Shown: positions 8,722-18,469, counted from the stretch's first letter. The stretch: DNA of 64,000 nucleotides from Caulobacteraceae bacterium (GCA_009773335.1 WRPF01000017.1:1-64000); one strand, 5' to 3'. Notes: generated by a model not told the origin, from the sequence alone. Numbers and translations are program-made.

Positions 8722-9453
8722 ATGGACAACCTCCAACTCCTCGGCGTGCAGACGCAACGCGTGCTCCAGCGACGCCTGGAAACGGCCGCAAACAATCTCG
8801 CCAACGTCTCGACGTTCGGATTCAAGGCCGACGCGCTCCTCACCGAAATGGACGCCCGCGCGCCGGCGCGTTCCGCTGATGCGCCGCGCGATGTGCGCTT
8901 CGTGCGCGACATCGGACTGACGCGGGATTTCAGCCAGGGCGCGATCACACGGACCGGCGAGGCCTTCGACGTCGCGATCCAGGGCGACGGCTTCTTCATG
9001 GTTTCGGATCCGCAACAAGGCACGCTGTTTACCCGCGACGGTAGTTTCCGCCTCGACGCCGCCGGCCAGCTCGTCACCAAGGACGGGCGCAACGTGCTCA
9101 ATTCCGGTGGCGCGCCGATCGTGTTCGATCCGCAGGGCGAACGCCCGATCATCGGCGCCGACGGCTCGATCATGATCGCCGGCACGGAAGTCGGCCGGAT
9201 CGGCCTGACCAGCTTCGCCAATCTCGCGGCGCTGGAGAAGGTCGGCGACAATCTCTTCTCGCCTGGCGGCCAGCCGCAGACGACCTTCGAGGGCGCCGCC
9301 GTCCAGGGCGCGGTCGAGGGCTCCAACGTCAACGCGGTGATCGAGCTTACCCGCGTCATCGAAATCTCGCGCGCCTATGAATCGGCCGCCCGTGTCGTGC
9401 GCAACGGAGACGATCTCCGTCAGCGCACACTCGAGCGTCTGGCGCGCGCCTAG
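8722..9453 (+). CDS. flgF: Flagellar proximal rod protein FlgF
   Basis: 243 residues. The start at 8722 gives the conserved N-terminus MDNLQLLGVQTQ...ANNLANVSTFGFKA, the ANNxAN rod motif; the GTG at 8692 would lie inside the sigma-54 promoter. Rod proteins polymerise through N- and C-terminal helices; the C-terminal one is visible (EGSNVNAVIELTRVIEISRAYE). Exported by the flagellar type III system, no cleaved signal. First gene of flgF-flgG-flgA-flgH. The inferred transcript leader is only about 3 nt, and no Shine-Dalgarno is seen. Confidence 0.94.
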   Translation: MDNLQLLGVQTQRVLQRRLETAANNLANVSTFGFKADALLTEMDARAPARSADAPRDVRFVRDIGLTRDFSQGAITRTGEAFDVAIQGDGFFMVSDPQQGTLFTRDGSFRLDAAGQLVTKDGRNVLNSGGAPIVFDPQGERPIIGADGSIMIAGTEVGRIGLTSFANLAALEKVGDNLFSPGGQPQTTFEGAAVQGAVEGSNVNAVIELTRVIEISRAYESAARVVRNGDDLRQRTLERLARA

Positions 9454-9470
9454 TTCAACGGAGAAGACTG

Positions 9471-10256
9471 ATGCGTTCCCTCTCCATCGCCGCCACGGGC
9501 ATGCAGGCACAGCAGCTCAACGTGGAAGTGATCTCCAACAACATCGCCAACATGAACACCACGGGGTTCAAGCGGCAACGCGCGGAATTCCAGGATCTCC
9601 TCTACCAAAACCTCGAACGGCCCGGTGCGAGCACATCGTCTTCGGGCACCATCGCACCGAACGGCATCCAGATCGGCGTCGGCGTAAAGGCCGGCGCGAT
9701 CGGGCGTGTGACCGAGCAAGGCTCCATTGCCCGGACCGACAACCCGACAGACCTTGCGATCAGCGGTCGCGGCTACTTTCAAGTATCCATGCCGGACGGC
9801 ACGACCGCCTACACGCGCGACGGCAACCTCGCCATAGACGCCGAGGGCCGGATCGTTACGTCGGACGGCTTCCCGCTGGAGCCCGCGATCACCGTGCCGC
9901 AGGAGGCGCTCTCCGTCTCGATTTCGCGCGACGGCGTCGTCGAGGCGCAGATCCAGGGCCAGTCGACGCCGCAGCAGCTCGGCCAGATCGAACTCGCCGC
10001 CTTCGTCAATCCGGCGGGCCTCGAAGCGCAGGGCGACAACCTCTTCCTGGAAACCGCCGCCAGCGGCTCGCCGAACGTCTCGACGCCCTCGTCGCCCGGC
10101 TTCGGCACACTGATGCAGGGCTTCGTCGAAACGTCGAACGTCAATGCGGTCGAGGAAATCTCGGCGCTGATCATCGCGCAACGCGCCTACGAGATGAACG
10201 CCAAGGTCATCACGGCATCGGATGAAATGCTGCAGGCCGCGACTCAGGTACGATGA
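9471..10256 (+). CDS. flgG: Flagellar distal rod protein FlgG
   Basis: 261 residues, the usual FlgG length. N-terminal MRSLSIAATGMQAQQ and NNIANMNTTGFKR, central LAISGRGYFQVSMPDG and YTRDGN, C-terminal VETSNVNAVEEISALI and AYEMNAKVI are all diagnostic. It forms the distal rod that crosses the outer membrane bushings. Preceded by a GGAG-type ribosome site 18 bp after flgF. Very likely the best conserved gene of this operon. Confidence 0.97.
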   Translation: MRSLSIAATGMQAQQLNVEVISNNIANMNTTGFKRQRAEFQDLLYQNLERPGASTSSSGTIAPNGIQIGVGVKAGAIGRVTEQGSIARTDNPTDLAISGRGYFQVSMPDGTTAYTRDGNLAIDAEGRIVTSDGFPLEPAITVPQEALSVSISRDGVVEAQIQGQSTPQQLGQIELAAFVNPAGLEAQGDNLFLETAASGSPNVSTPSSPGFGTLMQGFVETSNVNAVEEISALIIAQRAYEMNAKVITASDEMLQAATQVR

Positions 10257-10275
10257 GCGACGGGAGGACTGATCA

Positions 10276-10821
10276 ATGAAAAAGAACATGCTTCGCGCCG
10301 CCGCCATCGCCGCCGCCGTCTTCATGGCGGGAACAGTCGATGCGTTCGCGCAACAATCGGTGACGCTGCGCCGCACCATCGAGGCGTCCGGCCCCGCCGT
10401 CACGCTCGGCGACTTCTTCGAGGATGCAGGCGTCGCCGCTGGACGCGCCGTGGCGCCCGCGCCGACTTCGGGACGCACGGCGACCTTCTCGCCGCGCTTC
10501 GTGCAGGCCGCCGCAAGCGCGGCCGGCCTCGACTGGACGCCGCCCCCCGGCATGACCGCGATCCTCGTTGCAGGACGCGGCGGCGGAGGCGCTACGGCGC
10601 GCTTCCAGACGACATCCACGCCCACCGGCGACATCGCCGTGCGGCGCGGCGAAACCGTCACGCTCGTCTATGTGGCGCCGGGCCTGCAACTCACCACGCG
10701 CGCGCGCGCCATGAGCGACGGCGGCGTGGGCGACACGGTTCGCCTCGTCAACCTGCAATCCAACCGCACCGTCGATGCGGTGGTCACCGGCGCCGGCGCC
10801 GCGACCGCCAGCGCCAACTGA
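10276..10821 (+). CDS. flgA: Flagellar P-ring assembly chaperone FlgA
   Basis: 181 residues. Signal peptide MKKNMLRAAAIAAAVFMAG...AFAQ, so periplasmic. The SAF-like domain is visible in the C-terminal half (GDIAVRRGETVTLVYVAPGLQL, GVGDTVRLVNLQSNRTVDAVV). FlgA chaperones FlgI, the P-ring subunit; flgI is not in the window. It lies between flgG and flgH, 19 bp and 11 bp away, consistent with one operon and with the Caulobacter-type order flgF-G-A-H. Confidence 0.93.
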   Translation: MKKNMLRAAAIAAAVFMAGTVDAFAQQSVTLRRTIEASGPAVTLGDFFEDAGVAAGRAVAPAPTSGRTATFSPRFVQAAASAAGLDWTPPPGMTAILVAGRGGGGATARFQTTSTPTGDIAVRRGETVTLVYVAPGLQLTTRARAMSDGGVGDTVRLVNLQSNRTVDAVVTGAGAATASAN

Positions 10822-10832
10822 GAGAACACCAA

Positions 10833-11648
10833 ATGCGCATGCCCACTCTCCTCCTGCTTGCCGGCCTCGCCGGCTGCGCGACAATCGACACCGCAGTCGA
10901 TTCGGCCGTCGATACTGCGGCGCCGATCGCGACGGCGGGCGTGGACATGGCGCGCGATGGCGCACGGCGCGCGCATCGCGCCGCGACCGGCCCACATCTC
11001 GCGCCGGTGACAAGCCCCGCTACGATCGCCGGCGCTTCGCCGGTGGTGATGCCGATGCCGGCGATGGTGCAACAAACCTCGGCGGCGAATTCGCTGTGGC
11101 AGGCCGGCGCGCGCACCTTCTTCAATGACCAGCGCGCGACGCGCGTCGGCGACATCCTCACCGTGAAGGTGCTGATCGACGACAGCGCGCAGCTGGACAA
11201 CTCGACCACACGCACGCGCTCAAGCAACACCGAAGTCGGCATCACGAGCCTGTTCGGCAAGGAGGAGGCGCTGGGCCGCATTCTGCCGCCGGGCGGCAAT
11301 TTCGATCCCGGATCGCTCATCGGCGCTCAGGGTTCGTCGAATGCCGCGGGGCAAGGCGCGATCAGCCGCAAGGAAAAGATCGAGCTCACACTTGCCGCCA
11401 CGATCAGCCAGCTCTTGCCGAACGGCAATCTCGTGGTCGTCGGCAAGCAGGAAGTGCGCATCAACGGCGAACTGCGCGAACTGACCGTTGCGGGCATCGT
11501 GCGTCCGGAAGATGTAGGCGCGGACAACTCCATCCGTCACGACCAGATGGCGGAAGCGCGCATCTCCTACGGCGGCCGCGGTTCGATCACGGCGGTGCAG
11601 CGGCCGCGTTGGGGACAACGGGTCGCCGACGCGATCAGCCCCTGGTGA
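10833..11648 (+). CDS. flgH: Flagellar L-ring lipoprotein FlgH
   Basis: 271 residues. Lipoprotein signal with lipobox AGLAGC (Cys15). An Ala-rich linker is followed by the L-ring domain: NSLWQAGARTFFNDQRATRVGDILTV, the KEKIELTLAATI segment and GNLVVVGKQEVRINGE. It forms the outer-membrane bushing of the rod. Last recognisable gene of the flgF operon. The next gene starts 43 bp later and is metabolic. Confidence 0.96.
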   Translation: MRMPTLLLLAGLAGCATIDTAVDSAVDTAAPIATAGVDMARDGARRAHRAATGPHLAPVTSPATIAGASPVVMPMPAMVQQTSAANSLWQAGARTFFNDQRATRVGDILTVKVLIDDSAQLDNSTTRTRSSNTEVGITSLFGKEEALGRILPPGGNFDPGSLIGAQGSSNAAGQGAISRKEKIELTLAATISQLLPNGNLVVVGKQEVRINGELRELTVAGIVRPEDVGADNSIRHDQMAEARISYGGRGSITAVQRPRWGQRVADAISPW

Positions 11649-11691
11649 GGTGACCCTTGGTGGCGCGCGCGCTTCGTGTATCCATGAGCGC

Positions 11692-12630
11692 ATGAAGCCA
11701 AAGATTATCACCTACCCCGGCCTCGGCGCGTTCGAGGGGTTGTTTGCGTCGCACTACGACATGCTGAAGCTGCCATCGGACGCTACGGAACGAGCCGCAT
11801 ACCTGCGCGAATGCGGACCGGGCGTCGAGGCCGCCGTCGTCATCGGCTCTATCGGAATACCAGCGGAGATCATGGCGGCGCTGCCGGATCTCAAGCTCAT
11901 CGCGGCGTTCGGCGTCGGCTATGACGGGATCGATCTGAAGGCCGCTGACGCACGCGGCATCGCCGTCACCAACTGCCCGAACATCAATCACGAGGACGTC
12001 GCCGATGTGGCGATGGGGCTGATGATTTCCTGCGCCCGCTACATCGCAGCGGGCGATCGTTTCGTACGCGCCGGCAAATGGGTGAGCCCGGTTTCGTTTC
12101 CGCCGCCGAAGCGCCTCGGCGCGCGCAAGCTCGGCATTGTCGGCCTCGGCGCCATCGGCGACGCCATCGCGCGGCGTGCGGGCGCGTTCGGCATGGAGAT
12201 CGCCTGGACAGGCCCCCGCCCGAAACAGGCGCCGTGGCGCTACGAACCCGAGCTCATGGCGCTCGCTGAGTGGGCAGACGTTCTTGCGATCGCGCTTCGG
12301 CCCGATCCGGGTACAGAGAAAATGATCAACGCCGATGTGCTGAAGGCGCTCGGGCCGGACGGGATGCTCATCAACGTCTCGCGCGGATCGGTGGTGGACG
12401 AGGACGCGCTCATCGCGGCGCTGAAATCAGGCGCGCTGGGGTCGGCCGGCCTTGACGTCTTCGAGACGGAGCCCTCGCCCGCCGCGCGCTGGGCGGATGT
12501 GCCGAACACGACGCTCACGCCGCATTTCGGCGGCGGCACGCGTGAGTCCATCATGGCGAGCGCGCAACTCGTGCTGGAAAATCTCCGCCGTCATCACGCG
12601 GGTGAACCGCTGGCCACCCGCGTGAACTGA
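11692..12630 (+). CDS. D-isomer specific 2-hydroxyacid dehydrogenase
   Basis: 312 residues from the ATG at 11692; a GTG at 11650 overlaps the flgH end region and adds non-conserved residues. Reversibly reduces 2-keto acids with NAD(P)H in the cytosol. Visible features: the Rossmann motif GIVGLGAIGDAIA, catalytic Arg in NVSRGSVVDE, Glu in VFETEP and His in LTPHFGGGT. The short overall length and LDVFETEP signature resemble glyoxylate/hydroxypyruvate reductases; the substrate is not certain. Convergent with tolB, 4 bp between stops. Confidence 0.9.
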   Translation: MKPKIITYPGLGAFEGLFASHYDMLKLPSDATERAAYLRECGPGVEAAVVIGSIGIPAEIMAALPDLKLIAAFGVGYDGIDLKAADARGIAVTNCPNINHEDVADVAMGLMISCARYIAAGDRFVRAGKWVSPVSFPPPKRLGARKLGIVGLGAIGDAIARRAGAFGMEIAWTGPRPKQAPWRYEPELMALAEWADVLAIALRPDPGTEKMINADVLKALGPDGMLINVSRGSVVDEDALIAALKSGALGSAGLDVFETEPSPAARWADVPNTTLTPHFGGGTRESIMASAQLVLENLRRHHAGEPLATRVN

Positions 12631-12634
12631 GCGC

Positions 12635-13966
12635 CTAAGGCAGCAGCGGGCTCCATGCGGGGTCGCTGCCGTCTGCAGGCGTCTGCACTTGCCGCAGATT
12701 CTGCCCCGTCAGATCGACGCTCCAGAGCTTCGGACCCGCGCCCGGACGCGCTTCGCGGAAGAACATGATCACGCGACCGTTGGGCGACCATGTCGGACCT
12801 TCATCGAGATAGGACTCCGACAGCATGCGTTCACCCGTTCCGTCGGGGCGCATCACGCCGATGCCGAAGCGCCCGCCCACCTGCTTGGTGAAAGCGATGA
12901 GGTCGCCGCGCGGCGACCACACGGGCGTCGTGTAGCTGCCGTCGCCAGTGGAGATACGCTGCACGTTCGTGCCGTCGGCGCCCATCGTGTAGAGCTGGCG
13001 CGAGCCGCCGCGATCGGAATTGAAGACGATCTGGTCCCCTTCCTTCGAGAAGGAAGGCGAGGTGTCGATGGATGGATTGTTCGTCAGCCGCGCGGTCGCG
13101 CGCGAGCGCAGGTCCATACGGTAGATTTCGGAGTTGCCGCTGAGATCGAGCGTCATCACCACGGAATCGCCGCGTGGCGAGAAGCGCGGCGCATAGCTCA
13201 TGCCGTTGTAGTCGCCGAGCACTTCGCGACGGCCAGTCTCGATATTGTAGAGAAACACCTTCGGGCGGCCCGTCTCGAAGGACATGAAGGTGATCTGCTG
13301 CGCCGTCGGCGAGAAGCGCGGCGTGATGACCTGCGCCGTGCCCGTCGGCAGAATGGACGGATTGGCGCCGTCCTGGTCCATGATCATCAACTGCTTCACG
13401 CGGCGCGCGCCGCGCGGGCCGCTCTCGGACACGAACACGACGCGCGTATCGAAATAACCGTCCTCGCCGGTGAGGCGCTTGTAGACCGCATCGGAAATCT
13501 TGTGCGCGATGCGCCGCCAATTCTCCGGCGTCGTGGCGTAGAAGCTGGCCAGCGCCTCGCTCTCGCCGAACACGTCCCAGAGGCGGAACTCGATGCGCAA
13601 ACGGCCGTCCGGCATCAGCGTCGACTGGCCGATCACCAGCGCCTGCGCCTGCGTCACCTTCCAGTCCGCAAAGCGCGGCTGGGTGTTCACGTCCGGCACC
13701 TGCTCGAGATAGGCGGCGGGATCGACAATACGAAAAAGGCTGGAGCGTGTGAGGTTGGCGCGGATGACCTCCGCGACCTGCTTGCCCACGCCCACTTCCT
13801 GGGCCTGCGTGCCGATGAAATCGGGGACCGCCACCGGCATCGGGTTGAGGTGGCCGCGCGTGATGTCGATCTCGAGTTCTGCGTGCGCCAGCGCCGGGGC
13901 CATGAGCATGACGGCCAGAGTGGCCAAAATTACCCGAAGGGGCTTCATCACCCGCAAGATCTTCAT
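12635..13966 (-). CDS. tolB: Tol-Pal system protein TolB
   Basis: 443 residues. Signal peptide ends ALAHA. The N-terminal alpha/beta domain ([26 protein letters not shown]) is followed by a six-bladed beta-propeller with repeated [40 protein letters not shown] blades. Periplasmic; binds Pal and TolA in outer-membrane constriction. The ATG at 13966 has GGAG upstream; an internal ATG at 13948 is the alternative. Usually followed by pal, but here the next gene is convergent and unrelated. Confidence 0.97.
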   Translation of the reverse strand: MKILRVMKPLRVILATLAVMLMAPALAHAELEIDITRGHLNPMPVAVPDFIGTQAQEVGVGKQVAEVIRANLTRSSLFRIVDPAAYLEQVPDVNTQPRFADWKVTQAQALVIGQSTLMPDGRLRIEFRLWDVFGESEALASFYATTPENWRRIAHKISDAVYKRLTGEDGYFDTRVVFVSESGPRGARRVKQLMIMDQDGANPSILPTGTAQVITPRFSPTAQQITFMSFETGRPKVFLYNIETGRREVLGDYNGMSYAPRFSPRGDSVVMTLDLSGNSEIYRMDLRSRATARLTNNPSIDTSPSFSKEGDQIVFNSDRGGSRQLYTMGADGTNVQRISTGDGSYTTPVWSPRGDLIAFTKQVGGRFGIGVMRPDGTGERMLSESYLDEGPTWSPNGRVIMFFREARPGAGPKLWSVDLTGQNLRQVQTPADGSDPAWSPLLP

Positions 13967-14010
13967 CGATGACTCCGTCCGTGATGTCTTTTTGTTATCT
14001 GAGCGTAGCG

Positions 14011-14754
14011 CTAGTTTGAGCCCGCCATGAGGCGGGGATCGAAGTTGAGCACGGCGTTTACACGCTCGGTGCGGTTCGGCGCCACCGGGAACGGATCGCA
14101 GACGCGCACCGCCCGCATGGCCGCCTCCGCCGCCACGCGGGTCGCTGGATCGACGCCGCCGAGGGACCGGGGCGAGACGAGTTCCGGCTGGGCGGCCAGG
14201 GAACCGTCGGCGTTGAGGCGGATGCGCACCTTCACGATGAGGCGCTCGGGGTAAGCCTGGTCGGCCGGCGCGCGCCAGCAGCGCTGGACGTGGGAGTTGA
14301 TCGCGTCTGTCTCCGTCATCGTCATGTCGGTGCCGAGGCCGACCCGGGGGCGCGTGACATCGCCCGGCTCCGTCGGACCCGAGGGGCGCTCATCAGCACC
14401 CTTCTTCTTCGACCGGTCGATGAGGCGCTGGTAGTCGTCGAGACTTGTCGGCCGACGCTCCCTCTCCTTCTGCTTCATCTTCTGGCGCGGATCGGGAATG
14501 GCTTCCGGCGCTTCTGGAGCGGGCGGCGCGAGCGTCTGCGGTGCGCCTTCAGGCGTTGTCTGTTCTTCTGTCGGCGTCTCCGGCGGCGGCGCGATGGCGG
14601 AGACGTTGGTGACGTCCGAAATCGTGTCGATGATGTCGACCGGCACCACCGCGCTTGGCGGCGGCAGATCCGGCGACTCTCGCGGCCACGCGATCATCGT
14701 CGCCGCGACGATGAGCACATGAACGCCGAGGGAGCCGAACCAGCCGAGGCGCAT
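14011..14754 (-). CDS. tolA: TolA-like cell envelope protein
   Basis: 247 residues. One N-terminal membrane helix (about residues 5-22, [17 protein letters not shown]), a Pro/Glu-rich linker, a short charged helix ([20 protein letters not shown]) and a C-terminal TonB/TolA-like domain ([31 protein letters not shown]). The helical stalk is much shorter than in E. coli TolA, as is common in alphaproteobacteria. It couples TolQR proton flow to TolB-Pal. Its start lies 4 bp after the tolR stop. Confidence 0.9.
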   Translation of the reverse strand: MRLGWFGSLGVHVLIVAATMIAWPRESPDLPPPSAVVPVDIIDTISDVTNVSAIAPPPETPTEEQTTPEGAPQTLAPPAPEAPEAIPDPRQKMKQKERERRPTSLDDYQRLIDRSKKKGADERPSGPTEPGDVTRPRVGLGTDMTMTETDAINSHVQRCWRAPADQAYPERLIVKVRIRLNADGSLAAQPELVSPRSLGGVDPATRVAAEAAMRAVRVCDPFPVAPNRTERVNAVLNFDPRLMAGSN

Positions 14755-14758
14755 CCGC

Positions 14759-15214
14759 TCAGCCCTTCTTGCGCGCTTGCGCGTCGAGGGTGTCGGTGAC
14801 CAGGCCGATGTTGCGGTAACCGGCGGAGCTGATCTTGGCCATCACGCGCGCCACGACGCCGTAGTTTGCGGTCTCGTCGGCGCGGATGAAGATGCGGCTC
14901 TTGTAGCCTTCCTTCGCCAGCGCCGTCAGCCGTTCGACAACCTTGTCCTCCGGCACTTCGGTTTCCTGCAGGAACACCACGCCGTCGCTGCGGATGGAGA
15001 TCGTCAGCGGCGCTTCATCCGAAGTGAGCTGCTTGGCTTCGGTCTTCGGCAGATCGAGCGGCACGCCAACCGTCAGCAACGGCGCTGTGACCATGAACAC
15101 GATCAGCAGCACCAGCATCACGTCCACGAAGGGCGTGACGTTGATTTCGGCGATGCGGCCTGAACGACGGCGACCACGACTTCGCCGTCCGCCGCCGGCG
15201 AGTTTCGCCGCCAT
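14759..15214 (-). CDS. tolR: TolR, ExbD/TolR family
   Basis: 151 residues from the ATG at 15214. Arg/Gly-rich cytoplasmic N-terminus, one membrane helix INVTPFVDVMLVLLIVFMV carrying the essential proton-path Asp (about residue 31), then a periplasmic domain (SIRSDGVVFLQ, IFIRADETANYGVV). The longer frame upstream is tolQ shadow. The start overlaps the tolQ stop by one base (TGATG). Forms the Tol motor with TolQ. Confidence 0.95.
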   Translation of the reverse strand: MAAKLAGGGRRSRGRRRSGRIAEINVTPFVDVMLVLLIVFMVTAPLLTVGVPLDLPKTEAKQLTSDEAPLTISIRSDGVVFLQETEVPEDKVVERLTALAKEGYKSRIFIRADETANYGVVARVMAKISSAGYRNIGLVTDTLDAQARKKG

Positions 15215-15903
15215 CAGACGCGCTCGCTGGCGCGGCGGGAAAAGCGCGCGGCGACTTCGTCGGAGAAGCTTTCGAGACGGTCGCCGAGACGATCGAGGTC
15301 GCCCGCGAACTTGTTGTAGAAAATGACCGCCGGGATCGCAGCCGCGAGGCCGAGCGCAGTGGCGATCAGCGCCTCTGCGATGCCGGGCGCCACCACCGCA
15401 AGGTTGGTCTGCTGGTTGGTGGCGATGGATGTGAAGCTGTTCATGATGCCCCACACCGTGCCGAAGAGGCCGATGAACGGCGTGGCGGCGGCGATGGTGG
15501 CGAGCACGCTCAGACCTTTGCCCGCGCGGGCGAGCTCACGCTGGATGGCGGCGCCCATCAGGCGGTCGGCGCGCTCCTGGGCCATCTGCACGTGGGCGGG
15601 TGTCGCCAGCATGTGGTCGGCATCGAGCCATTCCCGGGCTCCGGCCGCAAAGACCCGCGCCATGGCGGCGCCGGCCTTGTCGCTGCCCCGGTCGTCCATC
15701 TGGTCGATGGCGCGGCCGGACCAGAACTGCTTCTCGAACTCCTGGGAGCGGCTGTTGAGGTCCCCGAACAGGCCCCACTTGTCGATGGCGACCGACCAGG
15801 ACCACAGCGACGCGACCGCCAGCATGCCCATGATGACCTGCACGACAGGGTCGGCATGGAGGATCAGGCTGACGATGGAAAGATTCTGGCCGACCGGTTC
15901 CAT
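15214..15903 (-). CDS. tolQ: TolQ, MotA/TolQ/ExbB proton channel family
   Basis: 229 residues with three membrane helices: near 14-36 (LILHADPVVQVIMGMLAVAS), about 130-155 (LSVLATIAAATPFIGLFGTVWG) and about 170-195 (APGIAEALIATALGLAAAIPA). The GLFGTVWGIMNSF and EALIATALGLAAAIPA signatures are diagnostic of the family, and the tol context separates it from ExbB. Inner-membrane proton channel energising TolA. A 126-bp spacer separates it from ybgC; no clear promoter is seen there. Confidence 0.96.
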   Translation of the reverse strand: MEPVGQNLSIVSLILHADPVVQVIMGMLAVASLWSWSVAIDKWGLFGDLNSRSQEFEKQFWSGRAIDQMDDRGSDKAGAAMARVFAAGAREWLDADHMLATPAHVQMAQERADRLMGAAIQRELARAGKGLSVLATIAAATPFIGLFGTVWGIMNSFTSIATNQQTNLAVVAPGIAEALIATALGLAAAIPAVIFYNKFAGDLDRLGDRLESFSDEVAARFSRRASERV

Positions 15904-16029
15904 GCACGCTCCCGCAGTGTGGCGACGGTTCTCCGCCGCCCTCGTCTTCCGCCGCGGGATCGCCTGATCCCCCGGCCCGTCGCCTCTGGAGGCGCCTTAC
16001 GCCCCAATACTTTGACGAAATGTGGACTC

Positions 16030-16476
16030 TCAAGGTTCTAGAAACGGTTGAAGCCGTTGCAAGAGCAGGACCGGCGGCTTTCGGGGTCGCCCTGTGAGGG
16101 AGATGCAACAGGCCTCGACCGCCGCCGTGGCGATCACGTCCTGCCCCCGGCGGATGGCCTGTGAGATGAAGATCCGGGGGCCTTTAACCCTGTCGTAGGT
16201 GGATTCGACCGTCAGGGCGTCGTCGATCCGGGCCGGTTTCACGAAGTCGAGCGTGATCCGGTTCACCGCGAAGGCCGTGGGGGCCTCCCCCTCCAGCAGC
16301 TCCGTATGGGACACCCCGGCCAGCCGCAGATAGTCCGACCGTCCCCGCTCAAAATAGCGCAGGTAGTTGGCGTGATAGACCACGCCCGAAAAGTCCGTGT
16401 CCTCGTAATAGATGCGGACGGGCAGGATATGACTGCGGCCGTCGAACCGGCCCGCGGTGGGTTCGTCCCGGTTCAT
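16030..16476 (-). CDS. ybgC: Tol-Pal associated acyl-CoA thioesterase YbgC
   Basis: 148-residue hotdog-fold thioesterase. The active-site region YYEDTDFSGVVYHANYLRYF has the catalytic Asp at about residue 28, and ERGRSDYLR follows. Hydrolyses acyl-CoA or acyl-ACP in the cytosol and is commonly the first gene of tol operons. Its start overlaps the stop of the upstream antiporter gene (ATGA), so the antiporter may share the transcript. Confidence 0.95.
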   Translation of the reverse strand: MNRDEPTAGRFDGRSHILPVRIYYEDTDFSGVVYHANYLRYFERGRSDYLRLAGVSHTELLEGEAPTAFAVNRITLDFVKPARIDDALTVESTYDRVKGPRIFISQAIRRGQDVIATAAVEACCISLTGRPRKPPVLLLQRLQPFLEP

Positions 16477-18347
16477 CTGGCGCCTCCCTCGCCGGCTTCG
16501 GCCTCCACCGCCTCGACCTCGTCGTCGTTGGCGCTGCGCATCGCGGCCATGTCCGTCCGCATGAGATCCTCGAACATCGCCGTCCGGTCCCGGACCACCT
16601 TCTGGTAGGCGGCGAAGTCCCCGCCCCAGAGCCCTGCCATTTCGCCAAGGAGCTTTTCATCGTAGCGACGGAAGAGCTCCCCGGCGCGCTCGGACTGATA
16701 GGCGCCGAAACCGAGCATGGCGAGCGTCTTCACGCCAAGACGGACGCTCGACTCGAACGTCTCGCGTTCGAGGGCGTCGACCTCCTTGGCCATCAGCTCA
16801 TAGGCGTGGCGACGGTCGTAGGCGCGGGCGACGATCTTCAGGTGCGGAAAATGGCGCCGGACCGTATCGACGATCTCCAGCGCCTTGGCCTTGTCGTCGA
16901 TGGCCACGACGATCACCTGCGCATCCTCGGCGCCGGCTGCCCGCAACAGATCGATGCGAGATGCGTCGCCGTAGTTCACCTTGCGACCGAAGCCGCGCAG
17001 CGCGTCGACCTGGTCGGCGTCGTGTTCGAGGACGCTCGTGCGATAGCCATTGGCTTCGAGAAGTCGCCCCACGGTTTGCCCGACCCGGCCATAGCCCGCG
17101 ACGATGGCGTGCGGCTTGTTGGATTCGATCGCTTCTTCCAGGCGAACGGAGATGGGCGACACCAGCTGCCCCGCGATGCGCTCGGCGGCGATGAACAGCA
17201 GCGGCGTCGCCGCCATGGAGAGCGCGACCACGACAGTGAGCGGATCGACGATGCTAGCCGGCAAGACGCCTTCGCCCTGCGCGAACGCAAACAGCACGAA
17301 CGCAAACTCCCCGCCCTGCGCGAGCATGAGCGCCACCGTCACGGAATCCGCCTTGCCCTGTCCGAACAGGCGCTGGATGCCGAACAGAACCGCCGCCTTC
17401 ACCGCAATGAGCAGCGCCGCAAGGCCGAGGATGAGCATGGGTTGGGCGAACAGCAATGCGAAATCGATGCTTGCGCCGACGGACACGAAGAACAGGCCGA
17501 GCAGGAGCCCGCGGAACGGTTCGATGTCGCTCTCGATCTCATGACGGAATTCGCTGTCGGCGAGGACCACGCCGGCGACGAAGGCGCCGAGCGCCGGCGA
17601 AAGTGAAACCGACTCCATGAGCAACGTCGTGCCGACGACGATGACGAGCGCCGTGGCGGTGAACAGTTCCTGCATCCGCGTGCGCGCGATGATGCGGAAG
17701 ATAGGCCGCATGATGAAACGTCCGGCGAGCACCACCGCCGCAATGGCGGCCAGCGTCGCCAGCACGCGCAGCCAGTTCGGCGCGTCGGCCAGAAGTCCAC
17801 CTTCGACATGCCCGGTCGCTTCGCTTGGCGCGAACGTCGCCAGCAACGGAAACAGCGCCAGCATGGGAATGACGGCGATGTCCTGGAACAGCAGCACCGC
17901 GAAGGTGGTTCGCCCCGAGTCCGTTTCCGTCAGCGCTTTCTCGCGCATCGACTGCATGACGATGGCCGTCGAGGACAGCGCGAGAATCAACCCGACCGCG
18001 AGCGCCACGCGCCAGTCCAGACCGAACGCGAGCGAGACGCCGCCGATCGCAAGCCCCGTCAGCACCACCTGCGCGCCGCCGACGCCGATGATCGACGTCC
18101 GCATGCGCCACAGCAGGGCCGGCTGCAGTTCAAGCCCGATCAGAAACAGCATGATGACGACGCCGAACTCGGCCGCATGCATCGCGCCTTCCGGGTCGCC
18201 GAACAATTTCAGGCCGAACGGCCCGATGAGCACGCCCGCTACGATGTAGCCGAGCACGGATCCGAGCCCGAGGCGCTTGGCGACGGGCACCATCACGACC
18301 GCCGCGACGAGAAACACGAACGACTGCAGCAGAAATTCCGGATTCAT
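16473..18347 (-). CDS. CPA2-family K+/H+ antiporter, KefB/KefC type
   Basis: 624 residues. The N-terminal part has about 12 hydrophobic segments with the CPA2 motifs LIGLELQPALLW and SSTAIVMQ and the QDIAVIP helix. A C-terminal RCK-N domain follows with Rossmann motif VAGYGRVGQTVGRLLEANG and the D-at-strand-end residues expected for nucleotide binding. Start MNPEFLLQSF at 18347 chosen because the N-terminus aligns with the family there; the frame upstream is Arg-rich and noncoding in appearance. Exports K+ in exchange for H+, probably under nucleotide or glutathione control. Four-base overlap with ybgC. Confidence 0.92.
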   Translation of the reverse strand: MNPEFLLQSFVFLVAAVVMVPVAKRLGLGSVLGYIVAGVLIGPFGLKLFGDPEGAMHAAEFGVVIMLFLIGLELQPALLWRMRTSIIGVGGAQVVLTGLAIGGVSLAFGLDWRVALAVGLILALSSTAIVMQSMREKALTETDSGRTTFAVLLFQDIAVIPMLALFPLLATFAPSEATGHVEGGLLADAPNWLRVLATLAAIAAVVLAGRFIMRPIFRIIARTRMQELFTATALVIVVGTTLLMESVSLSPALGAFVAGVVLADSEFRHEIESDIEPFRGLLLGLFFVSVGASIDFALLFAQPMLILGLAALLIAVKAAVLFGIQRLFGQGKADSVTVALMLAQGGEFAFVLFAFAQGEGVLPASIVDPLTVVVALSMAATPLLFIAAERIAGQLVSPISVRLEEAIESNKPHAIVAGYGRVGQTVGRLLEANGYRTSVLEHDADQVDALRGFGRKVNYGDASRIDLLRAAGAEDAQVIVVAIDDKAKALEIVDTVRRHFPHLKIVARAYDRRHAYELMAKEVDALERETFESSVRLGVKTLAMLGFGAYQSERAGELFRRYDEKLLGEMAGLWGGDFAAYQKVVRDRTAMFEDLMRTDMAAMRSANDDEVEAVEAEAGEGGAR

Positions 18348-18469
18348 GAGCGCCCTCGCCCGCTCCAGACAGCGGAGCCCGATAGCTAGGGTCTCATGCC
18401 CCCAGCGTAAACCTCGCGCGCGAGGAGAACCGCCCTTCCCCGCACGATCTGCGCACGCTATCACCGTTC

